64,000 nucleotides of DNA, from the NCBI RefSeq assembly GCF_038006205.1, contig NZ_JBBOUU010000001.1, positions 3,226,001-3,290,000 on the forward strand, written 5' to 3'. The translations under genes were made by a program, and so were the position numbers. Positions 1 through 10,149 of the stretch are shown piece after piece. The notes under the pieces were generated by a model. That model saw only the letters and a list, made by a program, of their open reading frames with translations. It was not told where the DNA came from and made no database searches. The stretch's first letter is position 1. Each line of letters begins with the position of its first letter. The DNA comes from Solibacillus sp. FSL R7-0668 (lineage in GTDB: Bacteria > Bacillota > Bacilli > Bacillales_A > Planococcaceae).

Positions 1-191
1 AGCTTTTTGACAATGGTATAAAGTCGACGTGCAATGGCTGCATTTTCCGTTTGCACATCTAAACTTAATTGACGATTGGCAAAGCTTAAAGATCCATTCA
101 TTCGGATTAGGGCGGACACTTCAGCTTTTAAGCAGGTGTCATCCGCTTCAACTTGCGTGAGCTCTTTTTTCGTTTCTGATGCAAATGACAT
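1..191 (-). CDS. whiA: Sporulation/division regulator WhiA, N-terminal 63 residues (runs off the window)
   Basis: Reading the minus strand from the ATG at 191 gives [20 protein letters not shown] and continues open to base 1, with no stop. This is the N-terminal LAGLIDADG-like part of WhiA, a DNA-binding protein needed for cell division and chromosome segregation in Bacillus. A GAAAGGGGG ribosome site lies just upstream. It follows yvcK by 37 bp on the same strand, which is the conserved rapZ-yvcK-whiA order of Firmicutes. The missing C-terminal helix-turn-helix is simply outside the window, so this is not a broken gene. Confidence 0.9.
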   Translation of the reverse strand, partial: MSFASETKKELTQVEADDTCLKAEVSALIRMNGSLSFANRQLSLDVQTENAAIARRLYTIVKK

Positions 192-228
192 CTTTCGTGT
201 TCCCCCTTTCTAGCAAACTATGTAGTGT

Positions 229-1206
229 TTAGGGCTGCAAATTTTGTTGCTTTTGTGCAGCGTATTCACATAGCCAATCTGCTAAATTTTTGGCATCGTG
301 ACGTACTGTACCGTCTTCAATGAGTGCAATTTCTTTTTTTATTATTTTTAAGCCCATTTGCATTAATTTTTCTACATCAAAATGAACGGGCTCCGCATTT
401 TCTTCGCGATATTGCGCGTAAATTGCAGGAGGCAACTCTTTTTCATTAAATAACACCGATTCAATAAAGGGTTCACCTACATGTTCGTGAATGGCCTCTA
501 TGTGCTGGGATACCGAATAATGGATTGTTTCTCCTTGTTGGGTCATTAAGTTCGCAATATAGATTTTTTCGCCTTTCGCCTTGACGACCGCTTGCCCAAT
601 TCCCTTTACTAAAAGGTTTGGGATAATGCTTGTATATAAACTTCCTGGACCAATTAAGATAAAATCCGCACGTTCAATCGCATGGACAGCAGCTGGCAAC
701 GGCTTTAAATTACTTGGTTCTAAAAAGACACGCTTAATAGCCGCATGACCTGATGGGATTTTGGATTCTCCGACAATCGTTGTTCCGTCGGTTAGCTCGG
801 CATGGAGCGTCACCTTTTTATTGGCAGCTGGAATGACCTTCCCATGAACATTTAATACTTTACTCATTTCGGCAATGGCATGGTTAAAGTCACCTGTAAT
901 CTCGATTAGGGCTGTTAACATTAAATTGCCTAAAGAATGTCCATTCAAATCATTGGACTGCGAAAAGCGGAACTGAAACATTTGCTCGACTAACGGTTCC
1001 ACATCTGATAAAGCCGCGATGACGTTTCGTACGTCCCCTGGTGGTGGAATATCATAGTCATCTCGTAGTCGCCCAGAAGAGCCGCCGTCATCTGCTACGG
1101 TGACAATCGCGGTAATATCGAACGAATGCAGCTTTAATCCGCGTAGTACTGTCGATAGCCCCGTGCCTCCCCCAATGACTACGATGCGCGTTTTTCTTTT
1201 TTTCAT
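229..1206 (-). CDS. yvcK: Gluconeogenesis factor YvcK (CofD-like, UDP-sugar binding)
   Basis: This 325-residue protein opens with a Rossmann-type nucleotide loop, IGGGTGLSTVLRGLK, at about residues 11-25. That loop and the ADDGGSSGRLR segment at about 39-49 are hallmarks of the YvcK/CofD-like family. In B. subtilis YvcK is needed for growth on gluconeogenic carbon sources and for cell shape, and it binds UDP-sugars. Full length is present. It sits 4 bp after rapZ and 37 bp before whiA, so the three genes are probably one transcript. Function is taken from the family; the sequence itself shows the fold signature and the synteny. Confidence 0.95.
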   Translation of the reverse strand: MKKRKTRIVVIGGGTGLSTVLRGLKLHSFDITAIVTVADDGGSSGRLRDDYDIPPPGDVRNVIAALSDVEPLVEQMFQFRFSQSNDLNGHSLGNLMLTALIEITGDFNHAIAEMSKVLNVHGKVIPAANKKVTLHAELTDGTTIVGESKIPSGHAAIKRVFLEPSNLKPLPAAVHAIERADFILIGPGSLYTSIIPNLLVKGIGQAVVKAKGEKIYIANLMTQQGETIHYSVSQHIEAIHEHVGEPFIESVLFNEKELPPAIYAQYREENAEPVHFDVEKLMQMGLKIIKKEIALIEDGTVRHDAKNLADWLCEYAAQKQQNLQP

Positions 1207-1210
1207 GCTA

Positions 1211-2083
1211 TCAATCCTTCCTATGATTGATATCTCTATGTGTAATAATGACTGGATTGTTTTTCGTTAATAACTTACCAAAGTATTCTGCAAGCGTTAC
1301 CGAACGATGCTGACCACCCGTACAACCAAATGCAATCACAAGCTGGGACTTCCCCTCATTACGATACTGGGGAATCATAAAGGCAAATAGGTCTGTTAAT
1401 TTGGCAATTAACTGCTGAGTCTCATCCGTTGCTAAAACATATGATGAAACCTCTGTTTGAAGCCCTGTTTTATGACGAAGCTCCTCCACATAATAGGGAT
1501 TTTTTAAAAAGCGCACATCAAACACTAAATCGGCATCGATGGGAATACCATGCTTAAAGCCAAATGACATCACGTTTACTGAAAATGCTGGGCTACTTTG
1601 ATTATCAAATTCCTGTGCAATATGCTCACGTAATTCACGTGGTTTTAGCGAAGATGTATTCACGACCGTTTTCGCGCGACCTTTTAATTCTGATAATAAT
1701 TCGCGCTCTAGCTGAATACCTTCAAGCGGTAAACCTTGAGGGGCTAATGGGTGTGAGCGGCGTGATTCTTTATAGCGGCGTACAAGTGTGGCATCATCTG
1801 AATCTAAAAATAAAATACGTGCGAGTAAATCCTCTTCTTCTAATAAGGCATCTAGTGTCTCGATTAATGAATCGAAAAACTCCCGTCCACGTAAATCCAT
1901 CACAACCGCGATACGTGAAATTTTCTTTTCAGAATCCTTCATTAGTGCCAAAAAGGTCATTAATAGTTCTGGCGGTAAATTATCCACACAGTAATAACCT
2001 AAGTCTTCAAAGCTTCGAACAGCGACTGTTTTACCAGCACCCGACATCCCTGTTATAATGACTAGCTCATGTGTATAATCCAA
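1211..2083 (-). CDS. rapZ: RNase adapter / nucleotide-binding protein RapZ (YvcJ)
   Basis: The P-loop GMSGAGKT lies at about residues 12-19, followed by [18 protein letters not shown], and the C-terminal half carries [17 protein letters not shown]-type residues ([10 protein letters not shown] at about 250-260). This is the YvcJ/RapZ family: an ATP/GTP-hydrolysing protein that binds UDP-GlcNAc in E. coli and affects competence in B. subtilis. I place the start at the TTG at 2083, because AAGGTGGGG lies a proper distance before it; an in-frame GTG at 2092 overlaps that ribosome site. About 290 residues, normal for the family. It is the first gene of the rapZ-yvcK-whiA unit and follows the Nudix gene closely. 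Confidence 0.93.
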   Translation of the reverse strand: MDYTHELVIITGMSGAGKTVAVRSFEDLGYYCVDNLPPELLMTFLALMKDSEKKISRIAVVMDLRGREFFDSLIETLDALLEEEDLLARILFLDSDDATLVRRYKESRRSHPLAPQGLPLEGIQLERELLSELKGRAKTVVNTSSLKPRELREHIAQEFDNQSSPAFSVNVMSFGFKHGIPIDADLVFDVRFLKNPYYVEELRHKTGLQTEVSSYVLATDETQQLIAKLTDLFAFMIPQYRNEGKSQLVIAFGCTGGQHRSVTLAEYFGKLLTKNNPVIITHRDINHRKD

Positions 2084-2107
2084 ACTCCCCACCTTCTTTC
2101 ATCTCCT

Positions 2108-2578
2108 CTAGTTTTGTTCGAGTGAATTTTGGATTCTTTCGCTAATTAGCTCAAAATCCTCTGTATATTCAAATGTACCATATTGCATGCCTTTATTTAA
2201 CGCTGCAAATAATAAGTTTGTTCGATCTCCTTCAGCCATCGGAAGTTCTTTAATACTGTCAATAGAATGCCAGCCTAAGATTCCTTCACGTGTTTCAACA
2301 AACGGTGTACCTTCCACGTCATTCGCAACAAAAGTATACAACATCCATTCGTCGACTACTGTCTCATTATTTTTGATAATCATTGTATAGGCACCTTTTA
2401 AATGAACATCATTTGGTGTTAAGTTCGTTTCTTCCTGAAATTCGCGTACAGCGGATTCATAGATGGATTCTCCTAACTCCATTTTCCCTCCTGGCGCAAC
2501 ATACCAACCGCGTCTCGGCTTTTGAAGTAATAAAACTTTCCCATCTTTTACAGCTAATAAATTCGTAATTCGTTGCAT
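2108..2578 (-). CDS. yvcI: Nudix hydrolase, 8-oxo-dGTP diphosphatase-like (YvcI)
   Basis: A complete Nudix box is visible: GGKMELGESIYESAVREFQEE at about residues 30-50 fits the GX5EX7REUXEE pattern, with the acidic residues that bind the catalytic metal all present. The product is 156 residues. B. subtilis has yvcI in the same place, between trxB and yvcJ. The start is the ATG at 2578, six bases after GAGGTG; the GTG three codons upstream overlaps that ribosome site. A SigA-like promoter precedes it, so this gene probably heads the yvcI-rapZ-yvcK-whiA transcript. Substrate is not known from the sequence. Confidence 0.88.
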   Translation of the reverse strand: MQRITNLLAVKDGKVLLLQKPRRGWYVAPGGKMELGESIYESAVREFQEETNLTPNDVHLKGAYTMIIKNNETVVDEWMLYTFVANDVEGTPFVETREGILGWHSIDSIKELPMAEGDRTNLLFAALNKGMQYGTFEYTEDFELISERIQNSLEQN

Positions 2579-2615
2579 ACGAAGCACCTCAATTCTTTCA
2601 TGTAAGCTTATTTCT

Positions 2616-2644
2616 ATTATACCTTGTCCTATGCATTCCGTAAA
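2616..2644 (-). promoter_or_regulatory. SigA-type promoter of yvcI-rapZ-yvcK-whiA
   Basis: Minus strand -35 TTTACG (2639-2644), 17-bp spacer, and a perfect -10 TATAAT (2616-2621), about 40 bp before the yvcI start and after the trxB terminator. Confidence 0.65.
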
Positions 2645-2689
2645 AGTACATCATTCCATTTATTGTATTTCCAAGGGTGGGATTCACGC

Positions 2690-2732
2690 AAAAAAGAGGT
2701 TGCTTCGGCGTAGGTACGCACGAAACAACCTT
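2690..2732 (-). terminator. Rho-independent terminator after trxB
   Basis: Long imperfect hairpin with arms AGGTTG/CAACCT and an inner TTCG/CGAA section, followed on the minus strand by TTTTTT. It separates trxB from the yvcI transcript. Confidence 0.8.
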
Positions 2733-2824
2733 AAACGAATTTTGAATATAAGGGGGTTAAAACGAATTCATACGTTTAGTATACCCTATCTTTGTAACGA
2801 TTCGATTACAAATATGTTAAAGAA

Positions 2825-3793
<969 letters not shown>

Positions 3794-3800
3794 CTATAAT

Positions 3801-3830
3801 AGTATATATCGTATAAGATTACTGTCACAA
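3801..3830 (-). promoter_or_regulatory. Possible promoter of trxB
   Basis: Minus strand TTGTGA, 18-bp spacer, TATACT, about 30 bp before the trxB start. Moderate match only. Confidence 0.4.
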
Positions 3831-3845
3831 ATACAACTTTACTGC

Positions 3846-5378
3846 TTATTCCGTATCAATTGGTACAAACTGGAATAATTCATCATTATATTTAGATAAT
3901 GTCGCTGTGGAAATACCATATTTCTCGGCCATTTCCTTTTTAGTTACCTTTTTTTCGATTGCTACATGAAATGAATATTCTACCGCTGCTGCCAATGCTG
4001 CACCATTTTTGAAAGGATACCCTTGCTTGAATGCAATTTCCCCAAGTGCAAACCAAGTGCTTAAAATTTGCGCGACTTCTAAATTAATCGCTTCATTTTT
4101 TTGGACGATGATTTCTGCTACTTGCATCAAGCCTAGAAAAGTCTGTTCTTGCTTACTTGAAGCATTAAATTCATATTCCAGGGCATACGCCAAGCTTAAT
4201 TTTTCAAGCTCCGACAAACGCGATACATTTAATAATGTAGGATGTGCCACAATTTCTTGCTTATGCGCAGAACGTTTTAATAAAAATAAACCAAATAAGC
4301 GACTTGATTCATGTTCTTCTGATAATTGGCGAATGATGAAATCTCGATGGTTTTCTGCAGAATTTCGCATGTGGCCCGCTTCCCCGTGCACCCATGGCTC
4401 CATCCCTTCTTTTGTTGGATCTATTTTAATGAGTGTTTGCCATGCATCTTTTGCTGTTTGCTGATGTCCAGTAAAATGCGCGGATTGCGCCAACCAAAAA
4501 TAAAAGCCGGCATCTCCCTCGTAGCCACGCTTACTCATTGAGCGTAACCATTTATAGGCACTTTCATATTCACCAATCAATGCAAACGTTGCGCCAAGCT
4601 TGTAGCGATTATCCCAATCATACGGCTGAATTTTTTTCAACAGCGGTAATAAATAATCAAGCTCCTCGTCATTTTTTTCATAATACGCAAATACAGCTAA
4701 ATTACATAATGCATGTAAGTTTCCTTGATTTTCACGTAACACCTGATGAAGTAGCGCTCGTGCTTGCTCGGCTTCACCAATATAAAAATAGGCCAATGCT
4801 AAATTATTATAGGCATTCCACAAATCTGGGAACTCCTCTATCGTTTGTTCCAATACTTCAATCGCAGACTGAAAATCACCTTGCTCCATTAAACGACGCG
4901 CTTTTTCTTGAGCCACGAGCTTTTCGCCATCATACTCATCCTGGTCTTCAAAGGGCTCTGCTTCCGATACATAATCAACAAAATCCAAAATTTCTGTTGC
5001 ATCTTCAATGTATGCACCATTTGGATCCATCTCTAAGTATTGCGCAGCATATTTCTGAGCATCTGAAATATGCCCGATACAGCCTGAGATTTCAGCTAGC
5101 ATAAATACAATTTCTGCTTCATTCGGCTCAATGCTATAAGCCGTATGAATCAGTTCATAGGCATGGTCGAAATTTTGTAGCTCCATTTCTAAAATGCCAT
5201 ATTGTAATAACACATGCGCTTCACCAGGGCTTAAATCAGCTGCACGTTTAATGTACTTATAGGCCTTTTCCATTTCATCACGATCAATCGCTTTTAGGGC
5301 CTTATTGTAGTAATAATCACCATTCGGAACAAATGACACGATATTCGTAGATTTTACCTTTAAACGTTTATTTTCCAA
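3846..5378 (-). CDS. TPR-repeat protein with C-terminal HTH-like segment (YvcD-like)
   Basis: A 510-residue soluble protein made of tetratricopeptide units. Clear TPR signatures include KAIDRDEMEKAYKYIKRAA at about 28-46, a second set at 55-125, and NAYNNLALAYFYIGEAEQA at about 188-206. The last 40 residues (EMAEKYGISTATLSKYNDEL) look like a helix-turn-helix, so the protein may bind nucleic acid as well as protein partners. B. subtilis yvcD lies at the same place between hisI and trxB. The start is TTG at 5378, seven bases after GGAGG. No enzymatic motif is seen and its role is unknown. Confidence 0.8.
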   Translation of the reverse strand: MENKRLKVKSTNIVSFVPNGDYYYNKALKAIDRDEMEKAYKYIKRAADLSPGEAHVLLQYGILEMELQNFDHAYELIHTAYSIEPNEAEIVFMLAEISGCIGHISDAQKYAAQYLEMDPNGAYIEDATEILDFVDYVSEAEPFEDQDEYDGEKLVAQEKARRLMEQGDFQSAIEVLEQTIEEFPDLWNAYNNLALAYFYIGEAEQARALLHQVLRENQGNLHALCNLAVFAYYEKNDEELDYLLPLLKKIQPYDWDNRYKLGATFALIGEYESAYKWLRSMSKRGYEGDAGFYFWLAQSAHFTGHQQTAKDAWQTLIKIDPTKEGMEPWVHGEAGHMRNSAENHRDFIIRQLSEEHESSRLFGLFLLKRSAHKQEIVAHPTLLNVSRLSELEKLSLAYALEYEFNASSKQEQTFLGLMQVAEIIVQKNEAINLEVAQILSTWFALGEIAFKQGYPFKNGAALAAAVEYSFHVAIEKKVTKKEMAEKYGISTATLSKYNDELFQFVPIDTE

Positions 5379-5442
5379 TCAAATTCCTCCGACTTATTTC
5401 CGTTCGTTTTCTCTATAATATGAAAGATTATATTTGTTTTTA

Positions 5443-5478
5443 AGAAAAACAGATTTCGCGCCAAAATAGCGCGAAATC
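5443..5478 (-). terminator. Hairpin terminator downstream of the his operon
   Basis: Perfect 10-bp stem GATTTCGCGC/GCGCGAAATC with a 7-base loop, followed on the minus strand by TGTTTTTCTT. It may stop residual his read-through before the TPR gene. Confidence 0.7.
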
Positions 5479-5531
5479 ATAATTTTTCTTATGTGGACTT
5501 CTTTAAAGTAGTTGTTCGCTCTTATCCACAG

Positions 5532-5568
5532 ACAAAGAAATAAGGAACGAGCGAAATGTCGTTCCTTA
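5532..5568 (-). terminator. First terminator of the his operon
   Basis: Perfect 10-bp stem TAAGGAACGA/TCGTTCCTTA with an 8-base loop and TTTCTTTG downstream on the minus strand. With the hairpin at 5443-5478 it forms a double terminator in the 269-bp gap between hisIE and the TPR gene. Confidence 0.7.
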
Positions 5569-5647
5569 ATCAATTCTTATAATTATAGCATATCCCATGT
5601 CAATGTCATAAAATTACGAATGACAATATCGTGAAAATTAGTCCTTA

Positions 5648-6271
5648 TTATTTTTGTGGTTTTTTACCTTCGTGGCGTTTTTGTAGTACTTCTAACACTT
5701 CATATACATCCACTTTTTGTTCTTGTAGTAAAACTAATAAGTGGTATATTAAATCGGCTGCTTCCCACTTTACTTCCTCTGCATCACGGTTTTTTGCACC
5801 GATGACTACCTCTGTTGCTTCTTCCCCGACTTTTTTACAAATTTTATCGATGCCTTTTTCAAATAAATATGTTGTGTACGCGCCTTCTGGCATATCGATT
5901 TCACGTTGTTTAATCACTTCCACTAATTGCGGTAAAATTGCAACGGTACCTGGACGAGCGTTTTCAATAAGTGATTCTGTGAAGCAAGATGTTGTGCCGT
6001 TGTGGCAAGCTGGTCCTGCTGGTAGGACTTCAATCACTAACGCATCTTGATCGCAATCTGTTTTAATGGATACAACTTTCTGCGTATTGCCACTTGTTGC
6101 TCCTTTATGCCATAGTTCGTTGCGAGAGCGTGAAAAGAACCATGTTTCGCTGGTTTCAATTGTTTTTTGTAAGGATTCCTCGTTCATAAAAGCAACTGTT
6201 AAGATTTCTTTTGATTGTGCATCTTGGACTACCGCAGGAATTAATCCCTGCTCATTAAATTTTACATTCAT
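5648..6271 (-). CDS. hisI: Bifunctional phosphoribosyl-AMP cyclohydrolase / phosphoribosyl-ATP pyrophosphatase HisIE
   Basis: A 207-residue fusion. The N-terminal half carries the cyclohydrolase signature ([13 protein letters not shown] at about 52-64, [10 protein letters not shown] and the zinc-site CHNGTTSCF at about 88-96). The C-terminal half is the MazG-like pyrophosphatase ([15 protein letters not shown] at about 147-161). It performs the second and third steps of histidine synthesis. It overlaps hisF by 4 bp and ends the operon; a double terminator follows. Confidence 0.96.
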   Translation of the reverse strand: MNVKFNEQGLIPAVVQDAQSKEILTVAFMNEESLQKTIETSETWFFSRSRNELWHKGATSGNTQKVVSIKTDCDQDALVIEVLPAGPACHNGTTSCFTESLIENARPGTVAILPQLVEVIKQREIDMPEGAYTTYLFEKGIDKICKKVGEEATEVVIGAKNRDAEEVKWEAADLIYHLLVLLQEQKVDVYEVLEVLQKRHEGKKPQK

Positions 6272-7026
6272 CGTACGTGGACCCCTTTATCTTGTAAGTA
6301 GCTTTTTACTTCTGCTACGCTCGTTTCTTTATAGTGGAAAATGCTCGCAGCAAGTGCGGCATCTGTGTCAACATCTTGTAATACTTCACGGAAATGCTCG
6401 GCATTACCAGCACCACCACTTGCGATGACTGGTACGGTTACAGCATCACGCACCGCTTTTGTTAATGCTAAATCAAAGCCTGATTTTTCGCCATCCTGAT
6501 TCATAGACGTAAGTAATATTTCACCAGCGCCAAGTCTAACTGCTTCTTTTGCCCAATCGACGGCCTTCCACTCAGTCTTCTTGCGGCCTCCATGAGTATA
6601 AACCATCCATGTTCCGTCTTCTTCCGAGTAACGAGCATCAATGGCACAAACAATGCATTGTGCGCCGAAATAATCTGAGCCTTCTTTAATTAATTCTGGT
6701 CGCTCTAGTGCTGATGTATTAACGGAAACTTTATCCGCTCCAGCACGCAAAATACGCTTCATATCTTCTAATGTGCGAATCCCTCCGCCTACTGTAAAGG
6801 GAATAGCTAATGCGGACGCTGTTTGACGCACCACATCGACCATCGTTTCGCGCCCTTCATGGGAAGCTGAAATGTCTAAAAACACCAGTTCATCTGCACC
6901 TTGCTCATCATAAAACTTCGCTAGTTCTACTGGATCCCCAGCATCTCGTAGCTCTACAAATTGTACACCTTTTACAACGCGGCCTTCTTTCACATCGAGG
7001 CACGGAATAATTCGTTTTGTTAACAT
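6268..7026 (-). CDS. hisF: Imidazole glycerol phosphate synthase, cyclase subunit HisF
   Basis: 252-residue TIM barrel. The start [20 protein letters not shown] and the motif [20 protein letters not shown] are classical HisF, with the catalytic Asp of CLDV at about residue 11 and the second Asp in [12 protein letters not shown] at about 130. HisF condenses PRFAR with ammonia from HisH to give IGP and AICAR. The ATG at 7026 is chosen because it gives the family N-terminus; an upstream ATG at 7053 would overlap most of the hisH tail. It overlaps the hisH stop by 7 bp, leaving no room for hisA. Confidence 0.96.
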   Translation of the reverse strand: MLTKRIIPCLDVKEGRVVKGVQFVELRDAGDPVELAKFYDEQGADELVFLDISASHEGRETMVDVVRQTASALAIPFTVGGGIRTLEDMKRILRAGADKVSVNTSALERPELIKEGSDYFGAQCIVCAIDARYSEEDGTWMVYTHGGRKKTEWKAVDWAKEAVRLGAGEILLTSMNQDGEKSGFDLALTKAVRDAVTVPVIASGGAGNAEHFREVLQDVDTDAALAASIFHYKETSVAEVKSYLQDKGVHVR

Positions 7027-7640
7027 ACTGTATTCATAACCCCTTTCGCCCATGCTGTTAATAAGTACACACCGAATGAACCTGATTTTTCTGGGTGGAA
7101 CTGCATCCCCGTGAAGTTTGCTTTCGCGACAATGCCTGGCACTTGCACATTTTCATAATCCGCATACGCTACAAGCTGATTGTTATCCATTTCACTCGCA
7201 TAAAAGGAGTGCACAAAATAGACATGACGCGCAGCAGGTAACGCCTTTATGTCTAACCAATTTGGCGTTTGTTGAAGCTCTAGGTTATTCCAGCCCATAT
7301 GTGGAATACGGGAAACACCTTCAAAGCGCTTAATACGCCCCGTAAATATCCCCAGCCCTTTAGTTGGTGTTACTTCATTACTTTCTTCAAATAATAATTG
7401 CATGCCTAAGCAAATACCTAATAATGGCTTTTTCGTTGTTTGAATAAATTCGATTAGACTCGTTTCCTCTAGACGCTTCATCGCATCTGGAAATGCACCT
7501 ACACCTGGTAAAACAAGTGCATCTACTGCTTGTAGCTGTGCTTTATCACTTGTGACAACTACTTTTGCACCGAGCCTTTTTAATGCCTGCTCGACACTAA
7601 ATAAGTTGCCCATTCCATAATCAATTACACCAATTTTCAC
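7020..7640 (-). CDS. hisH: Imidazole glycerol phosphate synthase, glutaminase subunit HisH
   Basis: 206-residue class I glutamine amidotransferase. The nucleophile Cys is in [10 protein letters not shown] at about residues 77-86 and the His-Glu pair is in [10 protein letters not shown] near residue 185. It supplies ammonia to HisF. It overlaps hisB by 4 bp upstream and hisF by 7 bp downstream, so the three are translationally coupled. In most Bacillales hisA lies between hisH and hisF; here it does not. Confidence 0.96.
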   Translation of the reverse strand: MKIGVIDYGMGNLFSVEQALKRLGAKVVVTSDKAQLQAVDALVLPGVGAFPDAMKRLEETSLIEFIQTTKKPLLGICLGMQLLFEESNEVTPTKGLGIFTGRIKRFEGVSRIPHMGWNNLELQQTPNWLDIKALPAARHVYFVHSFYASEMDNNQLVAYADYENVQVPGIVAKANFTGMQFHPEKSGSFGVYLLTAWAKGVMNTVC

Positions 7641-8227
7641 GTTAACAGCCCCTTTGTTGATGGCACGCCTTTGACACGTGGGTCAATTTGAATCGCATCA
7701 TCTAGTGCGCGCGCTAATGCTTTGAAAATTGCTTCGATAATATGATGTGTATTTTGACCATAAGGAACGATTACATGTAAATTGATGCGTGCCTCTAACG
7801 CGAACTTCCATAAAAACTCTTGCACTAACTCCGTATCAAATGCACCTACCTTAGCGTTCAACGGCGGTGTCACACGGTATTCTAAGTGCGGACGATTTGA
7901 GCAATCCACGACTACTTGTGCTAGCGCATCATCCATTGGTACAAAGGCATTGCCATAACGTTTAATCCCTTTTTTATCGCCTAATGCTTCGCGGAAAACC
8001 TGTCCTAACACAATCCCGATATCCTCTGTTGTATGGTGGTCGTCAATCCAAGTATCGCCGTTTGCTACAATTTTGCCGTCAAATAAACCATGCTTTATGA
8101 ACAGGTCAAGCATATGATCCATAAATCCAACGCCTGTTTTAATTTCGGCTTGGCCTGAACCATCTAAATTTAGCTCTACTTCAATTTTTGTTTCATTTGT
8201 ATTTCGTTCAATTTTTGCAAAACGCAT
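7637..8227 (-). CDS. hisB: Imidazoleglycerol-phosphate dehydratase HisB
   Basis: 196 residues with the metal-binding motifs of IGP dehydratase: DDHHTTEDIG at about 62-71 and NTHHIIEAIFKALARAL at about 160-176. It is the monofunctional form (no phosphatase domain) usual in Firmicutes. It catalyses dehydration of IGP to imidazole acetol phosphate. Its ATG overlaps the last base of hisD and it overlaps hisH, so it is internal to the operon. Confidence 0.96.
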   Translation of the reverse strand: MRFAKIERNTNETKIEVELNLDGSGQAEIKTGVGFMDHMLDLFIKHGLFDGKIVANGDTWIDDHHTTEDIGIVLGQVFREALGDKKGIKRYGNAFVPMDDALAQVVVDCSNRPHLEYRVTPPLNAKVGAFDTELVQEFLWKFALEARINLHVIVPYGQNTHHIIEAIFKALARALDDAIQIDPRVKGVPSTKGLLT

Positions 8228-9510
8228 TATGCTTCTTCTCCTTTATCCCAGCCGCGTGATTCAACCGCGCGTGCATGTCCTTCTAAGCCTTCTAAACGGG
8301 CAAGGCGGGCAATTTTTGGTGCATTTTGTTGCCATGTTTTTTCGCTATAATAAACAACACTCGTACGCTTAATGAAATCATCGACATTTAAGCCACTTGC
8401 AAAGCGCGCTGTTGAGTTAGTTGGTAATACGTGATTCGTACCTGCGAAGTAATCTCCAACTGGCTCTGAGCTATAACGCCCAATGAAAATCGCACCCGCA
8501 TGTGTAATCATCTGTGATACCTGTTCAGCATTTTCTGTTACAATCTCTAAATGCTCAGGTGCTAAAGAATTTACTGCACGCACCGCTTCTTCAATTGATT
8601 CTGCCACATAAATTTGACCAAAGTTTTCAATCGCTTTACGTGCAATGGCTTCACGTGGTAAGTTACTTAATTGCATTTCTACTTGCTCTGCAACCTGCTC
8701 TGCTAAATCATCACTTGTTGTAATGAGTACCGCGCATGCTAATGCATCATGCTCTGCCTGTGATAAAAGATCTGCTGCAATTTCGTCTGCATAGGCTGTA
8801 TCATCTGCAATTACACATATTTCAGAAGGACCCGCAATCATATCGATCGCTACTTCACCGAACACTTCACGCTTTGCTAAGGCGACAAAAATATTGCCTG
8901 GACCTGTAATTTTATCTACGGGTGCAATTGTTTCTGTCCCGTAGGCAAGTGCGGCAATTGCTTGTGCACCACCCACTTTATAAATTTCAGAAATCCCTAA
9001 AATATACGCCGCTACTAGCACAGCTTCTGGTAATTTACCATCCTTACCAGCAGGTGATGTAATAACAATACGCTTTACGCCCGCTACTTGTGCTGGGATG
9101 ACATTCATTAATACTGAAGACGGATACGCTGCCGAACCACCTGGCACATACAGCCCCACTGCATCAAGTGCTGTAATACGCTGTGCCAAATATGAACCAT
9201 CCGCAAGTGGTAATTGAAAACCATTACGCTTTTGCTCATTATGATACAGACGAATATTGTCCGCTGCTTCTTGTAAATCCATATATAATTGGGAGTCAAA
9301 ATTCTTAACTGCCTCTGTAATTTCCTGCTTCGTCACACGTAGGTTTTCTGGTGCAAAGCCGTCCCATTTTTCACTATAATATTTAATCGCCTCATCGCCT
9401 TTTGCACGAACGTCTGCAATGACATCTCGTACCGTTTGCAGCTGCTGTTCATTGCCCTGCTCTAGCTGGCGTTTTAACGAAATATCACTTGTTAATGTTG
9501 TAATTTTCAT
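8227..9510 (-). CDS. hisD: Histidinol dehydrogenase HisD
   Basis: 427 residues, the normal length. The signature region IDMIAGPSEICVIADDTAYADEIAADLLSQAEHD spans about residues 222-256 (active-site and zinc residues), and APEHLEIVTENA at about 313-324 contains a conserved Glu-His. It oxidises histidinol to histidine with two NAD+. It lies between hisG (13 bp) and hisB (1-bp overlap). Confidence 0.97.
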   Translation of the reverse strand: MKITTLTSDISLKRQLEQGNEQQLQTVRDVIADVRAKGDEAIKYYSEKWDGFAPENLRVTKQEITEAVKNFDSQLYMDLQEAADNIRLYHNEQKRNGFQLPLADGSYLAQRITALDAVGLYVPGGSAAYPSSVLMNVIPAQVAGVKRIVITSPAGKDGKLPEAVLVAAYILGISEIYKVGGAQAIAALAYGTETIAPVDKITGPGNIFVALAKREVFGEVAIDMIAGPSEICVIADDTAYADEIAADLLSQAEHDALACAVLITTSDDLAEQVAEQVEMQLSNLPREAIARKAIENFGQIYVAESIEEAVRAVNSLAPEHLEIVTENAEQVSQMITHAGAIFIGRYSSEPVGDYFAGTNHVLPTNSTARFASGLNVDDFIKRTSVVYYSEKTWQQNAPKIARLARLEGLEGHARAVESRGWDKGEEA

Positions 9511-9523
9511 AACGAAGCCTCTC

Positions 9524-10147
9524 TTATTTCACGCATTTTTTTAAGCGTGTTACTAAGTCTTGAATACGCTCACTCTTCATACGGTAGCTCACTGGGTTGG
9601 CAATTAAACGCGAAGAAACCTCTGCAATTCGCTCATATTCAACTAAGCCATTTTCCTTTAATGTGCGCCCCGTTGACACGATATCGACAATGCGATCAGA
9701 TAAGCCTATCATCGGTGCTAATTCAATCGATCCGTTTAGCTCGATTATTTCCACTTGCTCGCCAATGCCTTTGTAATACTTCATCGCGATATTTGGATAC
9801 TTTGTTGCAATGCGTGGCGCGATTTCGTTCATCGTTGTATTCGGAAGTCCAGCTGATGCGATATAGCATTCGCTAATTTTTAAATCAAGTAGCTCATGGA
9901 CTGTTCGTGCCTGTTCAAGTAACACGTCCTTACCTGCAATGCCGATATCTGCAACGCCATGCTCGACATAAACCGGTACGTCCATCGGCTTTGCTAAAAT
10001 GAAGCGAATTTGTTCTTCTGGAATTTCAATCATCAGCTTGCGTGACATTTCTACTTCTTCTGGAAGGTTAAAGCCTGCCTCTTGTAACATCACATAGGCT
10101 TCTTCAAAAATACGACCTTTTGGCATCGCAATCGTTAACTGTGTCAT
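9524..10147 (-). CDS. hisG: ATP phosphoribosyltransferase catalytic subunit HisG (short form)
   Basis: 207 residues, the short form lacking the C-terminal regulatory domain; such enzymes need His[21 protein letters not shown] and the pyrophosphate-binding [14 protein letters not shown] at about 153-166 are diagnostic. It makes the committed step, ATP plus PRPP to phosphoribosyl-ATP. hisZ lies 2 bp upstream on the same strand, consistent with the hetero-octameric enzyme. Confidence 0.97.
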   Translation of the reverse strand: MTQLTIAMPKGRIFEEAYVMLQEAGFNLPEEVEMSRKLMIEIPEEQIRFILAKPMDVPVYVEHGVADIGIAGKDVLLEQARTVHELLDLKISECYIASAGLPNTTMNEIAPRIATKYPNIAMKYYKGIGEQVEIIELNGSIELAPMIGLSDRIVDIVSTGRTLKENGLVEYERIAEVSSRLIANPVSYRMKSERIQDLVTRLKKCVK

Positions 10148-10149
10148 GC

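Noticed and set aside
1564-2058. Open frame on the plus strand across rapZ
   Set aside because: Lies entirely within rapZ on the other strand, has no ribosome site and an unlikely composition; a shadow of the real gene.
6268-7053. hisF considered as a HisA/HisF fusion or PriA-like enzyme
   Set aside because: Length and motifs are those of plain HisF; there is no second barrel.
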